This document shows, piece by piece, positions 11,213-22,116 of a DNA stretch of 49,930 nt (position 1 is its first letter; each line of letters opens with the position of its first letter). The stretch is from positions 1-49,930 of the forward strand of contig JAHBMJ010000392.1 in assembly GCA_018398765.1 (NCBI GenBank), given 5' to 3'. Position numbers and translations under genes: made by a program. Below the pieces are notes generated by a model. It searched no databases and had not been told where the DNA came from. It was given only the letters and a program-made list of their open reading frames with translations. Source of the DNA: Chromera velia (taxonomy: Eukaryota; Sar; Chromeraceae).

Positions 11213-12409
11213 CACCTTCGTGGCCTGTAAACAGCTCCAGCATGTCTGGGTCTGTCTAGACTGGTCCTCCGACAGCATCCAAACATAAAAAGACGCCCTT
11301 CGTCTCTCTATGTGTCTGTAATGCTGCCATTTTCTTCCAAGAGTGAGCTTGTCGCTTCTGGCTGTCTAGCTATTGCGTGGATCGTTCGATGAGTGGCCGT
11401 TCGATCGGGTATGTGAGACTCTATATGCGCGTTAAACAGACAAAAGGGACAGGTGGTGGCGTACCACACGGACCAATGCGGCGATGGCTAGTGTGCCAGC
11501 CGGGGAAGCCCTTCTGCTCTAGGACCCAACGTGGCGAGCCTGGAGTAGGAAGGAGGGGGAAGTAAGGAAGGGGTATAAAATGACATCAAGTCTGCCCTCG
11601 ATGGCAAGAGAGGCAGAAGGGTCGCGGCAGACCTACTGAGAGACAGAGTAGGGCATATGGCAGCTGCCGCCTCGTCTTTCACCGGCGCCGGCAAAATTTT
11701 TAACAGGGATCGGGAAGGGCAAAGCGGGTCATGGGGGAAAGGGGAGAAGGGGGGACAATGGGGAAGGGGGGAGAGGGAGGGAAAGGGGGGGAAAGAGGGG
11801 GAGAGGGGGGNCACCTTCGTGGCCTGTAAACAGCTCCAGCATGTCTGGGTCTGTCTAGACTGGTCCTCCGACAGCATCCAAACATAAAAAGACGCCCTTC
11901 GTCTCTCTATGTGTCTGTAATGCTGCCATTTTCTTCCAAGAGTGAGCTTGTCGCTTCTGGCTGTCTAGCTATTGCGTGGATCGTTCGATGAGTGGCCGTT
12001 CGATCGGGTATGTGAGACTCTATATGCGCGTTAAACAGACAAAAGGGACAGGTGGTGGCGTACCACACGGACCAATGCGGCGATGGCTAGTGTGCCAGCC
12101 GGGGAAGCCCTTCTGCTCTAGGACCCAACGTGGCGAGCCTGGAGTAGGAAGGAGGGGGAAGTAAGGAAGGGGTATAAAATGACATCAAGTCTGCCCTCGA
12201 TGGCAAGAGAGGCAGAAGGGTCGCGGCAGACCTACTGAGAGACAGAGTAGGGCATATGGCAGCTGCCGCCTCGTCTTTCACCGGCGCCGGCAAAATTTTT
12301 AACAGGGATCGGGAAGGGCAAAGCGGGTCATGGGGGAAAGGGGAGAAGGGGGGACAATGGGGAAGGGGGGAGAGGGAGGGAAAGGGGGGGAAAGAGGGGG
12401 AGAGGGGGG
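11213..12409. repeat. Exact 598-base tandem duplication around one N
   Basis: Bases 11213-11810 and 11812-12409 appear identical at an offset of 599, including the purine/G-rich end. The only undetermined base of the window, N at 11811, sits exactly between the copies. The copy runs straight into unique sequence on its outer side (ttgcttcgggg at 12410). This is the signature of two contig ends with unmerged overlap and not of a biological duplication. The content itself (a small G-rich ORF and aaaagacgcccttcgtctct) shows no known gene. Confidence 0.9.
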
Positions 12410-13980
12410 TTGCTTCGGGGTGGGGGGGCAAATCGAATCGAAGCTGGCCGAGAGCATGCGAAGTACTAGCAACTAAGTGTGACTGGAGCGTCTTTTGCTC
12501 AGAGTTGAGAGTTCATATGTCAAAAGGAGCAGCAAAGGGATGAAACGGGACAAAAAAGAAGAGGCAAGATAGAAAAAGACCAGCGGGGCAGTCTGTAATA
12601 TGTCCGGTCCCTTCCTTCCCTCCCTTTATACAGCTACTGACACGTGTAAAATATGTTTGTGCTTGACAAGACAGCCGAGCCCTTCTGTTAACGAGAACTC
12701 GAAGTCGATTGCCTACCCCTACATCAGCTACATATGAGATGCGGGCAGAGGACTGCCTGATTGCCACCGCCATACGTTTATACCTGCGCATGCCCATGAC
12801 TTCCTAGGACCACCCTTGCACCCCTGCACTGAACTCGAGAGAAGAATTGAGCTCAATGCAAAGCTGAGCATCAAAGAGACAGACTGCGAGAACGACAAGT
12901 CGAGCACCGCACGTGCCGTGTATTTGAAACTTCTGGAACTCCCCTTAGAAGAGTGACCGTTCTTCTCTCTCAGCTTTTCTTCTTTGCGGATGACTTGGGA
13001 GTCAGACCCCTCGTGTGGCTGAGAACACGAGCGCATGAGGGGGCGCCTTCATTCGCTGTCTCCTTCTCGCTTCCTTCTGCTGCTTTGAAACGTTTTAGGT
13101 TATCCCTGGCTTCATCCTTAATTTAAGAAAAAGAAACTGGAAGAGGCGGAGAGAAAATGAGTAGAGGGGGAGCAAAAAGAGAATAAATCTTTAAAGAGAT
13201 GTCTGGTTTAACGAGAAAAGAAGAAAAAACGAGGGGATAGCCCATGTATGTCTCTGTGTCCCTTCTGTATCTTCTCCCTACAGGCGGATGCCGGTACTTT
13301 GGAGGCCCTCTGGGTTCTTTGGGTATCGCCTCTCCCCCTCGCAGCACAGAAGTTGATGGGAGCCCTAGATGGCGGCCTTGGTGGAGCCAGTCGTCTCTGC
13401 GTATGCATCTGCGTGGAGGCAGACGGTGTGCCGGCAAGCGTCTCGCTCCGATAGATTTAACCGGGTGCCGTTCATTCATTGATGTCTGTTCTTGTGTGTT
13501 CAGTTGATCTATGGTATTGTTGATGATAAGCAAACAGACGCGTATGCAGTCTTCGGGAAGGGTCCCCCCGGAGTGAGATAGAAGAGAGAGGACTCCGAGG
13601 AAAAGATATATAATAGAGATTCTAGGAAATTGATAGTCTCTTTAAACAGCTGAGATCTTATGTTGTCTGTGCACAAATGTGTTGGTAGGAGCACATGGTT
13701 AATCTACCATAATCTAGTATAATCCAACAGGCTGCTGTCTGATTCAATTGGAATTCATCGAATATGTGCTAATTAACCGACATACAAAAAATGTATGCAT
13801 GCAAAAAACTTTGGAGACTGAAGCTTCGCATACACGCCGAGCTAAACATTAATAGCTCAAAATCAGCATGCCAATTAATCGCAGTATTACGTCGATCCAG
13901 CCGATGGATAGACTGTAAGCATGATTAGAGAACACACGTAGTGTCCCGTACACGACGCCCCTCCATATCTATACCGCTGT
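12410..13980. other. No gene recognised
   Basis: Short ORFs only, on both strands, overlapping each other. A TATA-like AT stretch near 13590-13620 and further AT-rich DNA near 13740-13870 are not tied to any gene. The 3' boundary of the retroelement that ends at 14070 probably lies in this stretch or just beside it, but I could not see a terminal repeat. Confidence 0.4.
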
Positions 13981-14069
13981 CTTTTGTCTATCACTGACGG
14001 TTCTCAGGTGCACTTGCGGAAGCAAACGACAACAAAAGGCTGTAACGTTGGAAATCAGTCATATGTAGA

Positions 14070-15770
14070 TTATTTTAGGACAAAACAAAGAAAGGATAAA
14101 CGCGCCTTCCAAAGGGAACGAAGGCCATTATCACCAGTCCGACGGACTGTAGACATGAACAAATTAAGTAAAAACGAAACAGGCCATCTCAGAATATACA
14201 ACTCTAAAAACAGAAAAGTGAGTTCGTCAACTAAGACAACCGCAGGTGCATTATAAAAAAGAAGGGTCCGGATAAGATGAGAGGATATTAGGCCCCTCTT
14301 GGCCGAAACAGAAGGAACACAGGAGAAAGCATACATCAAACGCACTCTACGGAGTGAAGGTAGGTTAGGAAAAGACGACCACCCTCCAGAAATAGGCAAC
14401 AGAGAAAAAGCAACCAAATCACGAAAGAAATTAAGAAGAACATCCTGGTTAGGATTAACAGCAGCAAAAAGCAAAATTGAAGGAGATTCTGGTAAAGAGA
14501 AAAGATGCAGACCAAGCACCGTAGATCCCTTTTGATGTTCCAAAACGCAAGCAGGACTGTAGAAGTCTTCTTCAAGTAACTTTTCCATCATGGGGTCATT
14601 CGGCATGTTACTCATGCCACAGTCAGACCTAAAACCAATCGTTCTATCGTCCATGTATCTCCCTGTCATCCATTTCTCCCCTCCCCATAAAGGCTTCGAT
14701 CTCATCAATGCAACAGAGTATTCTTTCTACGCAGCAAAAAATCGGGCCCCACCAGGAGAGCAAGGACTCCCTTGAGGAAACCCTTCATGCTGTATGACCA
14801 TCTTCCCTCGAACCCGAATCACATTCAAAACAAAATCAAGATTAATTATACGAGTCAGCATATCAAGAGGGCAAGAAAGTGCATTCGTATAATTACAGTG
14901 GGAGGATAAAAAAGCAACAGGTTTTAAGTAACGTCTCCAAGAATACCACTTCTCACCCTCTCCCGGACCCGCCTCCTTAATACAAAAAGACTTATGAGTG
15001 GGCAATACAACAAAACGATATCTAGAGAAAGAATGAATGAAATGAACAAAGTCATTTAAATAAGAAAGGAAATCAGCTCTAGGTAGAGAAGGAAAAAATG
15101 CTTTTATGTCGTCTACCAGCAGACTAAGTCCACCCCGAGGCCAATACGAATTAGAAAAAAGATAAGAGCCATGATCTGCAAGTCTCCCAAACCCTAAATT
15201 AAAGATCCCAACCTTATCTTGAAAAGCAAAGACAGAGTTAAAGTCACAATGCAGCGAAAAGTAAGAAAGACAGCCATTCAAAGCCTTACAAAGGAAAGAA
15301 AAAATCTCATATCTGGTATGTCTCTTGTAAGATACCAATGGCCTGTACTTCAAAGAGGACCAAGACTCAGGGAGATCCCCCTCAACTCCCCAAGACTTAC
15401 GTTTCACCCAAAGGATCCCAATCCCAAAGTGGTGTTTCTTCCTGTCGAATTTCTTGAACTGATTCAAAAAAGATACCCATGCATCCTTTTCATTCGGAAA
15501 ACCATTCTCCAGAAGGTCCAAAGAAGCAGAAAACTCACCCTCTCCAATTCTTCCATAAGAAGAATCAAAAAGAAAAGCTCTCGCCACTGCCTCAATGTAT
15601 TTCCCTTTACACAAAAAAGCCAGATCTCCTCTAGCCTTGTCAACTGGCACAACCGCCAGAGCAAACAATAACCTCCTTATTGCCATAGACTTCCTTGGGA
15701 CGGCCGGCCCCTTTCTTGTTTGCTTGAGCACACGAAAGCGTTGAAACCCACCGCTCCCGAAGGTCGGCAA
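14070..15770 (-). pseudogene. Reverse transcriptase domain of the retroelement
   Basis: The frame contains the RT blocks in order: VVPVDKARGD near 15650 (fingers, as in Penelope RTs), SSLKYRPLVSYKRHTRYE, motif A LLVDDIKAFFPSLPRADF near 15120-15075, motif B HEGFPQGSPCSPGG near 14790-14745, then motif C GRYMDDRTIG with the catalytic YMDD at 14657-14646. Between motifs B and C a single in-frame TAG (14729-14727) interrupts an otherwise continuous frame. A thumb-like C-terminal part runs to a TAA at 14070. The enzyme would copy RNA to DNA at the target site. Catalytic aspartates are intact, so the inactivating events look recent or few. Family placement (Penelope-like and not LINE or group II) rests on the linked GIY-YIG and the DKA/YMDD contexts. 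Confidence 0.82.
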
Positions 15771-16777
15771 CCATTGCAGGAGACAAGACCCCTTTCATCG
15801 ACCTGCCTCTTATATTCTCCCTCCCCCTCCCCCTTCCCATTGTCCTCCCTAGACCAACCCCCTCCCGAGTGCCACCATCAGAAGCGAGAACAGAACGGAA
15901 GAAAGACTCAATACCCTTCGAAACAACATTCCATACACCAGTGTTAGGCCATAATTTGGCCTTGGAAGAAAAGTGAGGGGAAAGAGAGAAGAAAAATCTA
16001 AGAGAGGAAGACGCAGACAGTAGACAACACACATGACCATCAAGTAAAAGAAGATCAAATAATTCTGCAATTTCTATACAACGACACGACAATCCACAAG
16101 AAGAACCTTCACCCCCTCCTCCTTCCCCACAAATCCCATATATATTGTCCAAAGTTTGTTGAAGATCAATCAGCTTTGTGGGGAGAAGGAGAAGCCTCAT
16201 GTTTGACAACGGAGACACAGTTTTCCTTATCTCCGGCCTCAAACATGGTAAAATAAAAAGATCAAAAAAAAGACAAGTCAGTGAGGGGCATCCGAATCGT
16301 AATCAGCTCCCCTCTGAGCAAAGTCGCTGCTGACCAGCCATTCAACTCGCACATTCGTCTCACATTCAAGTCAAAAGTTACCCTCCCTCCCCAAAGAATC
16401 CCGTCCCTAGGCACCATGCGCATACATGCACTCAAATCATTCTTCGTCATATCAAATGAACGAAGAGACGAATCGGGAAGGACCTTCTTGAACAATGCAG
16501 TCAGCAGTCGTGCACGAAAAAGAGAAATCACATCCCCTTCCCCTCTCTTCGCCCCCACACCCTCTTCGCCAGTGACCTTGTAGAGGAAAAGAGAGCGAGA
16601 TTGGAAAATGCCTCCTTTATCAACTCCTCCCACCAACTTCGACATGTAAACAGAAGATTCAAGTCTCCTCCTCAGACTTGAAACCCTGTCACTACATCTG
16701 CACGCAATTGAGTGAACATCCCTTTTATTAGGGTCCCTCAAATTACGCACCGGGTCATTCTTAAATCTCCTCAACAC
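15640..16777 (-). pseudogene. Linker region between endonuclease and reverse transcriptase
   Basis: Two open frames cover this part. The first (16777-16262) continues the endonuclease frame without a new ATG and is basic (LRRFKNDPVRN, SSLRRRLE). It ends at a TGA directly after a run of eight T. Shifting by one base in that run continues into the second frame (16242-15640), which includes RPEIRKTVSPLSN and a Gly/Glu-rich patch. The second frame overlaps the RT frame in a third register, so another indel is needed. No domain is recognised here. The frameshifts point to decay, although a sequencing error in the T8 run is also possible. Confidence 0.65.
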
Positions 16778-16788
16778 ACCAACGGTAT

Positions 16789-17160
16789 TCTATGTAGGTT
16801 TGTATGTACGAATACATAAGTACTCCATCATGCGCAAATTTGTCTGACCACCCCCAATCTTTGCAATAGGAAGGATAACAAAGAGGCCGTATCTGGAAAC
16901 ATCAGCAGATAAAACAGAATAGAAGCGATATGCATACCTATGACCCGTCTTATTACATTTCCTCCCAACGTGACGCGGTTTTAATGCACTCGTGAGGTGC
17001 TGAAAGAACCGATCAAGCGCCCGACCAACGGTACTTCCAATATAAAAGCCTCTCTTCCATCGTGACCAAATTAAATATATTACTCCCTTGTCCTACCATG
17101 ATGCATCCTCTCCCACCCTAGCATAAGCATCCTTGACCTCTCTCAGAACTGACTGTACTG
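16789..17160 (-). pseudogene. GIY-YIG endonuclease domain of the retroelement
   Basis: After an in-frame TAG (17095-17093) the frame reads DKGVIYLIW, then nine residues later FYIGSTVG, then R-x-x-x-x-x-x-H-like spacing (RALDRFFQH). Near the end come MMEYLCIRTYKPT, a TAG (16792-16790) and N. This fits the GIY-YIG family: the GIY and YIG strands, the catalytic Arg and His positions, the metal-binding Glu in the MEYLCIR helix, and the closing P-x-L-N motif with its Leu codon now TAG. In retroelements such domains nick the target DNA to prime reverse transcription. The coding frame upstream reaches a TAA near 17167, so the start codon is not known. The call rests on motif order and spacing. Confidence 0.78.
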
Positions 17161-17167
17161 ACAATTG

Positions 17168-18780
17168 AAACTTTTATACGAGGAAGTGACTTTTAATTTT
17201 CTATATATCACACTAAATTTTATATAAAAAACTAAGTCTTTAAAGCACTTAGAATGATTCTATTTATTGTTTCTTACCTGCATGAAAGCATGAACAACTT
17301 TTATTAAAGATAAGGTTTAATGGGTTTGTGGTGTGTATGTTGGAAATTGTTGGACGTGAGTGAGGTGAAAGAGTTATAGTATGTTGATATATCGGGGAGT
17401 GATTGCAGACTCTGCAGGCATGTGACAATGCGCAGTGTAATACACAAACAAGCTAACTTTTACTTCTAATGGAATATGCCGAATCCGCACACTGATGTAA
17501 GGAGGGAACACACAGTGGGCAACCCCCATAAAAGGTAAGAATGAATGTTCACAAACAGATCTGCCGATTTGACACCCACAAAAAGCAGTTTAACCAAACA
17601 AATGTTGAGCACTATGACCGTGCAAGAGGTAAATGCTTAGCTTCTGAAAGCCTGATCGATTCATGGCCTCTAGCCAGAGGGCCTTGCCCACGACCGGCCA
17701 TCATAGCGTTCTTGTTTTTTCTGGGTGAGGCCCGGCACTGGCCACTGGGTCTTAGTCCACCCAGGAGCCCTACCTCCAAATTCTCATGCAAACAAGAGCT
17801 GCGTCTCACTCCCACAACTTCAGATCATCCGAGATTACTAGTCGTAATGCTTTCTTACGAAACGTAAGCACCGACAAACGGTCCTCCGAGAAAGGCTCAG
17901 TCTGACCTGCAGCACAGATATGCAAAAATTCATAAAGTGGCTCACCTTCTGGCCACCCAGAGCTGGCCCCCTCATCCAGAAAGCCTTTCCAGCTCCTCAT
18001 CTAAAGCTTGTTAGAGCATACACATGGAAGGGATTCAATGGAAGCTTTACTGGGGTAACTTCGTAGGCGCCTTTACGTAGAGATGGGCCGTGCCCTTCAT
18101 GATGGAAGATCGAAATTGCCCTCTCAGGGCAACCAGTAGGGTGAATGTCATAAACCCAAGAAAAAGCAAAGAAGCCAATCCTCTGGGCTTTCGATAAAGC
18201 CTACTTTCATCGCTGGAGAGCAAGTCTGTGTGATGGGAGAGAGGCGGCACTAGGTCGTGCTCTGATGGACTTGAAACATTCGATGGAAAGCCGTTTTTGG
18301 GAGCCGATTTTAGATTGGCCAACCATGTGATGGCCCCGGAAGGCAAGCTACGCGTTGCAGACCAGGGCCCGGCCGGCCACCAAGGCTAAAAAGCACTTCC
18401 CGGCTGCGCGATGACCCATCAAAATGCCGATCTGAAAAATTCTCAGTCAGGTTTTCAGAAAGTTCTCCTCCACTCAGAAAGTCGGGTCAACAGAATGGGC
18501 CTCTATCCACAAAATCTCGTTGTCAAGCGTTCCATTGGATTGTATTGGAAGGCTTAACAACGACGAAATCGTGTTCAGCTTTTTATTCTAGAACCTCATT
18601 TTTGTAGGGGTTACAGATTCCGGAGTTTTGTCCTCCTCCGGTATCTGTGTTGGCTGAACACCTCTGGTTGCTCGTGGGCCTGGTTGCCTCGGTACAAAGG
18701 AGTTGTCCGACAACTAGAAGGGTTGCTGGACTGGTTTGGATCGCTCAATCAGGTCAGTTCGTTTTGTGTCATTCCACCAG
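17168..18780. other. No gene recognised
   Basis: 17170-17330 is AT-rich. Minus-strand frames at 18047-18346 (with a hydrophobic stretch LASLLFLGFMTFTLLVAL) and 17806-18000 are open but lack ATG starts and splice support. They could be exons of an unrecognised membrane protein. Confidence 0.35.
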
Positions 18781-18783
18781 CAA

Positions 18784-19014
18784 CAGGAGGGGGTGGACCC
18801 TCTCGCAGGGGTACGAAACGATACAATTTAGTACTCCTGGTGGAAGGGGGGGGTCTGACCTGCTCTGCAGGTTTGCGTCCAAAATGTGTTTAAGAAACAC
18901 TCCTAAACACATTTTGGACGTAAACCTGCAGAGCAGGTCGGACCCCCTCCCTCCACCAGGGGTATCAAATTGCGTCGTTTTGTACTCCTGCGAGAGGGTC
19001 CACCTCCCCCTCCC
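18784..19014. repeat. Large inverted repeat (fold-back) with about 110-base arms
   Basis: The left arm (18784-18892) and right arm (18902-19014) are near-perfect reverse complements around a loop of about 10 bases. Matching blocks include gacctgctctgcaggttt, tccaaaatgtgttta, ctcctggtgga and gtggaccctctcgcagg. A transcript would form a very long hairpin. Mirror ORFs on both strands are a consequence of the palindrome. It resembles a short fold-back transposon, but I saw no clear target-site duplication. Confidence 0.9.
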
Positions 19015-19384
19015 AGTGAGGAAATTAAAAAAATCTTGTTTACAGAGATGAGCCTTTTTGGTGCATGTAGAAGGCTTTATATGATATCTGTGAGTGTTTT
19101 TATATGGCTGCAACCTGGCCATTGTAGTTTCTGAATGACTGACCGGTCTACCCTCGGCAAGGCACAAAACTGCCGTCTCCCTTTACATGTGTTGTTTACC
19201 CCTGCCCTCCTCCTCTGCTCTTTACAGGTCGTGGGTCTTCTCTAGGAGATGCTTATTTTGTATCCCACTCCAAGGACCTTCCTCAACTCCTCCAGAGGTA
19301 GGTCTTTGCATTTTCGTTAAGGTCGCAGTCTTCAAACTGCGAAAGGGAGCAGCGCCCCTACGTGCCAAGCCTGTGTTTTTTTCT

Positions 19385-20090
19385 ACCTGCCTGACTGTCT
19401 CCGAAATTTTGCCCTTCTTGCCTGCTTGACTGCCCTTTAGCTTTCGGCCTTTCTGTCTGGCTAAATGCCTTCCTAATTTCGGCCTTTCCGCCCGCCCTAT
19501 TGCCTTCCTAATTTCGGCCTTCGCCGTGCTCCCAATTTCGGTCTTCCTGCCTGCCCGATTGCCTTCCCAATTTTGGCTTTCTTGCCTGCCTGACTGCTTT
19601 CCAGAGTTTTGAATTCCTGCCATGCTGACTGCTTTCCCATTTCGGCCTTCTTGCCTGCCTGACTGCCCTCCAAATTTTGGTCTTTCTGTCTGCCTCAATG
19701 CTTTCCAAATTTCGGCCTTTCTGTCTGCCTGACTGACTTCGCAATTTCGGCCTTCCTGCCTGTCCAGTTGCCTTCCCAATTTCGGCTTTCCTGCCTGCCT
19801 GATTGCCTTCCCTATTTTGGCCTTCCTTCCTGCCCAAGTTTCCTCCTAACGCTTCCTAATTTCGGTCATCCTGCTTGCCCGATGGCCTTCCCAATTTTGT
19901 TCTTCCTGCTGGCCCGACTGTCTTTCCAAGTTCGGCCTTCTTGTATGTTTGACTGCCTCCCAGAGTTCGTTCTTTCTGCCTACATGCCTGCCTTCCAATT
20001 TCGGTCTTCTTGGCGGCCTGACTGCCTTCCAATTTCGGCCTTCCTGGCCGCTTGATTGCCTTCCCGATTTCGGCCTTCCTGCTTTCATAT
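19385..20090. repeat. 36-base minisatellite, about 19 copies
   Basis: A diverged tandem array with unit close to gcctgcctgactgccttccc followed by aatttcggccttcct. Period 36 keeps frame, so both strands show open frames with a 12-residue periodicity (for example RKAEIWKALRQTE-like units on the minus strand). Copies differ by many substitutions with few length changes. No start or splice signals support a protein, though the preserved frame is notable. Confidence 0.9.
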
Positions 20091-20299
20091 ATCATTCTAA
20101 TGCAAATTAAAGATACAGATTGTATTTGCATGCATGCTTTTATATGTATTCTGGCGATTCGACTGACTTTCTGTTTGTGTGCACGTATTTCTGCAGGTGG
20201 TGTTCACGGGTGTACATGTTTGATATATACTGAGATACCCCCCCCCCTCCTCCCTACCCCTGACATGCCCGCCGTTGAGCAGCGCCTCATATGAATTGA

Positions 20300-20564
20300 A
20301 AACAAAACAGTTATGATCATGAGAAGAAATGCTTCAATCAGATCGATTCAGAGCCATTCAGATGCATTTCTTATTATGTTTTCGTCTTAGCGTTAATTTA
20401 CGATGATAGGTACCAGTCTGAGACAATTTATGGTTTTGAAAAAATATATACTCTATATATACATTTTTTTATTTCGTTTTTTAAACATCTTACTAAGCTT
20501 AAATAGTCTTAAATAAATTATGAAAATCAATTAGTTTAAAGGTTAAACTATCTATTTTAATGTT
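20300..20564. other. AT-rich stretch
   Basis: A/T-dominated DNA with tatatactctatatatac and long T runs, directly 3' of the minus-strand frame ending at 20565. It may be the 3' flank of that frame. Confidence 0.4.
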
Positions 20565-21512
20565 TTAAAAACTAAATTTTTCAAAGTCACTTTCCAGTAC
20601 AAAAGTTTCAATTGTCAGTCCAGTCAGTTTCAGAAAGGAAGAATATTTCATATCAGAGAGGCCCAACCATGTAGAAGCAGCCAGCAAATGGGAATATACA
20701 AATCTCCTCAAACATTTCTGACCAAATCCTCTCTTAAAGACAGTCCGAAGCTTGCAAGAAGGATTCATCACATCCTTAGGGGACGCAGGCATAACATGGA
20801 GAGTGTATGAAGGTGGCTGTGTCGTCTGATTCAGAATGACAAGAACCGTTGTTAATGGGCAATCGCATCTGTGAATCTCCGATGCGCAAACAGGACAGGC
20901 TTGAACTGTGTGCACATAGAGGGATGCAATAAACATCCACACCCCAGCCAATCTGAGGGAAAGACGATCAAGGTCAAACTCTACTTTCTCTCTCATACTT
21001 TCCCTGCCAAAACCCCTTCCATTCTCTATATCCTTCCCAATCACTCCAACCAGTTCCCTCACTTTCTCATGCAATTCATCAGACAAAGACAACAAAAAAG
21101 AAGAATCAAAATTAATTTGAACATTTAACTGACCACTGCTCCTCCCGACATGCTCCTCAGTCCCTAGTCAATCAAGTCCCAGCTGGCGACCCTCCATTCC
21201 CTTCCCCCCTTCTCCCTCCTTCTCCTACTGTGGACAGAGAGCCTCAATACTCTTCTTCTGTATGATGAAAGCATAAACGAGTTCCAGAAGGTCACAACCC
21301 TCCAGATCCCCGTCTACTGCACTGTCCTTCAGCGCTGAGATCATCTCCTTCCTCACCTGGCCCCGCCGTGTTTCACTGTACATGACAGACACCGTCAGTC
21401 TGGCATTATCCATACATTCTTGCCAGAGTTTCCCCCCCAAACCTCCATTCTTCGGTTGTCGATACACCGGAAGGTCAACCAGTGTCTCGTATGCGATATA
21501 AACAAATAACAT
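20565..21512 (-). pseudogene. Unrecognised open frame interrupted by two stops
   Basis: Two open segments, 21512-21225 and 21095-20565, lie in exactly the same register. The join holds only a TAG (after ...IEALCPQ) and a TGA. Together they would encode about 310 residues of ordinary composition. Features are a Cys/His cluster CPVCASEIHRCDC that could bind zinc, and a conserved-looking tail (GFGQKCLRRFVYSHLLAAS). No family is recognised. There is no good ATG at the start. It may be a decayed gene, the coding remnant of another mobile element, or two exons with a small unspliced intron over the stops (a TGTCCACAG acceptor-like site lies at the first stop). Confidence 0.45.
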
Positions 21513-22116
21513 TATGTGTGAACATATATGTGCATGAGGCTTTCTGCTGTCGTCCTCTGTTTTCTCCGTTTCTTCACGTTTTGTTCATACCTCCGTCTGC
21601 CCGTCTACTTTCATTCAGAAAAGATAACTGGAAGGGGTTCTCTTATAGGCATGCTATTCTATCTATCGCCTGCTTCCTTTCAGCAGGCCGGTCTAAGAAA
21701 GAGAGAAAGAAAGCAAGCTGTTCATTGCAAGTCTGTTTATGTTTGTGCATGCACATAAATCTGATTGACTTCCATCAATGGGAGAAAATTAACCTTTCTG
21801 CTTGTCAGCTTCCACATCTAGATTTTGAGAGTCGGTTGACTATGAATGACTGTCTCAATGACGGTGCTAAAGGGATTTCTATGTCTCAGCCTGTGTTTTC
21901 TCATAATGCCTTTGTCATGGTGCAAGGATGCTCGAGATTTCATTCCTTCGACTATATACTTTGAAGTGCTAGTGTTCTGTTAGTTGCATAGGTTTACATT
22001 ACGTTTGGTTGATCGTGCTCATTCGATCATTCGCCTCTTTTTTCCTTTTCGCACGTGCTTGGATATGTTTGGCTGATCGCGAGGACGCGATTTTCCTATC
22101 CGTGGCCGGGGGGGAT
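21513..22116. other. No gene recognised
   Basis: Overlapping short frames on the + strand (21482-21964) include a hydrophobic stretch but no domain and no convincing start. The end of the stretch runs into the repeat family. Confidence 0.35.

Larger units (their letters stand above)
14070..17160 (-). mobile_element. Degenerate Penelope-like retroelement with N-terminal GIY-YIG endonuclease
   Basis: Reading on the minus strand, the order is GIY-YIG endonuclease (17.1-16.8 kb), a basic linker (16.8-15.7 kb), then a reverse transcriptase (15.7-14.07 kb). Typical Penelope elements carry GIY-YIG after the RT. An N-terminal GIY-YIG is the known arrangement of the Naiad/Chlamys branch of Penelope-like elements. 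The coding region spans about 3.1 kb, close to 1,000 codons. It is broken by in-frame TAG codons at 17095-17093, 16792-16790 and 14729-14727, by a frameshift at a T8 run (near 16265), and by another between 15770 and 15640. Its ends, target-site duplication and any hammerhead ribozyme were not found. Parts are listed separately. Confidence 0.82.

Noticed and set aside
17806..18346. Possible membrane protein exons on the minus strand
   Set aside because: No ATG, no consistent splice sites and no homology; one hydrophobic stretch is not enough.
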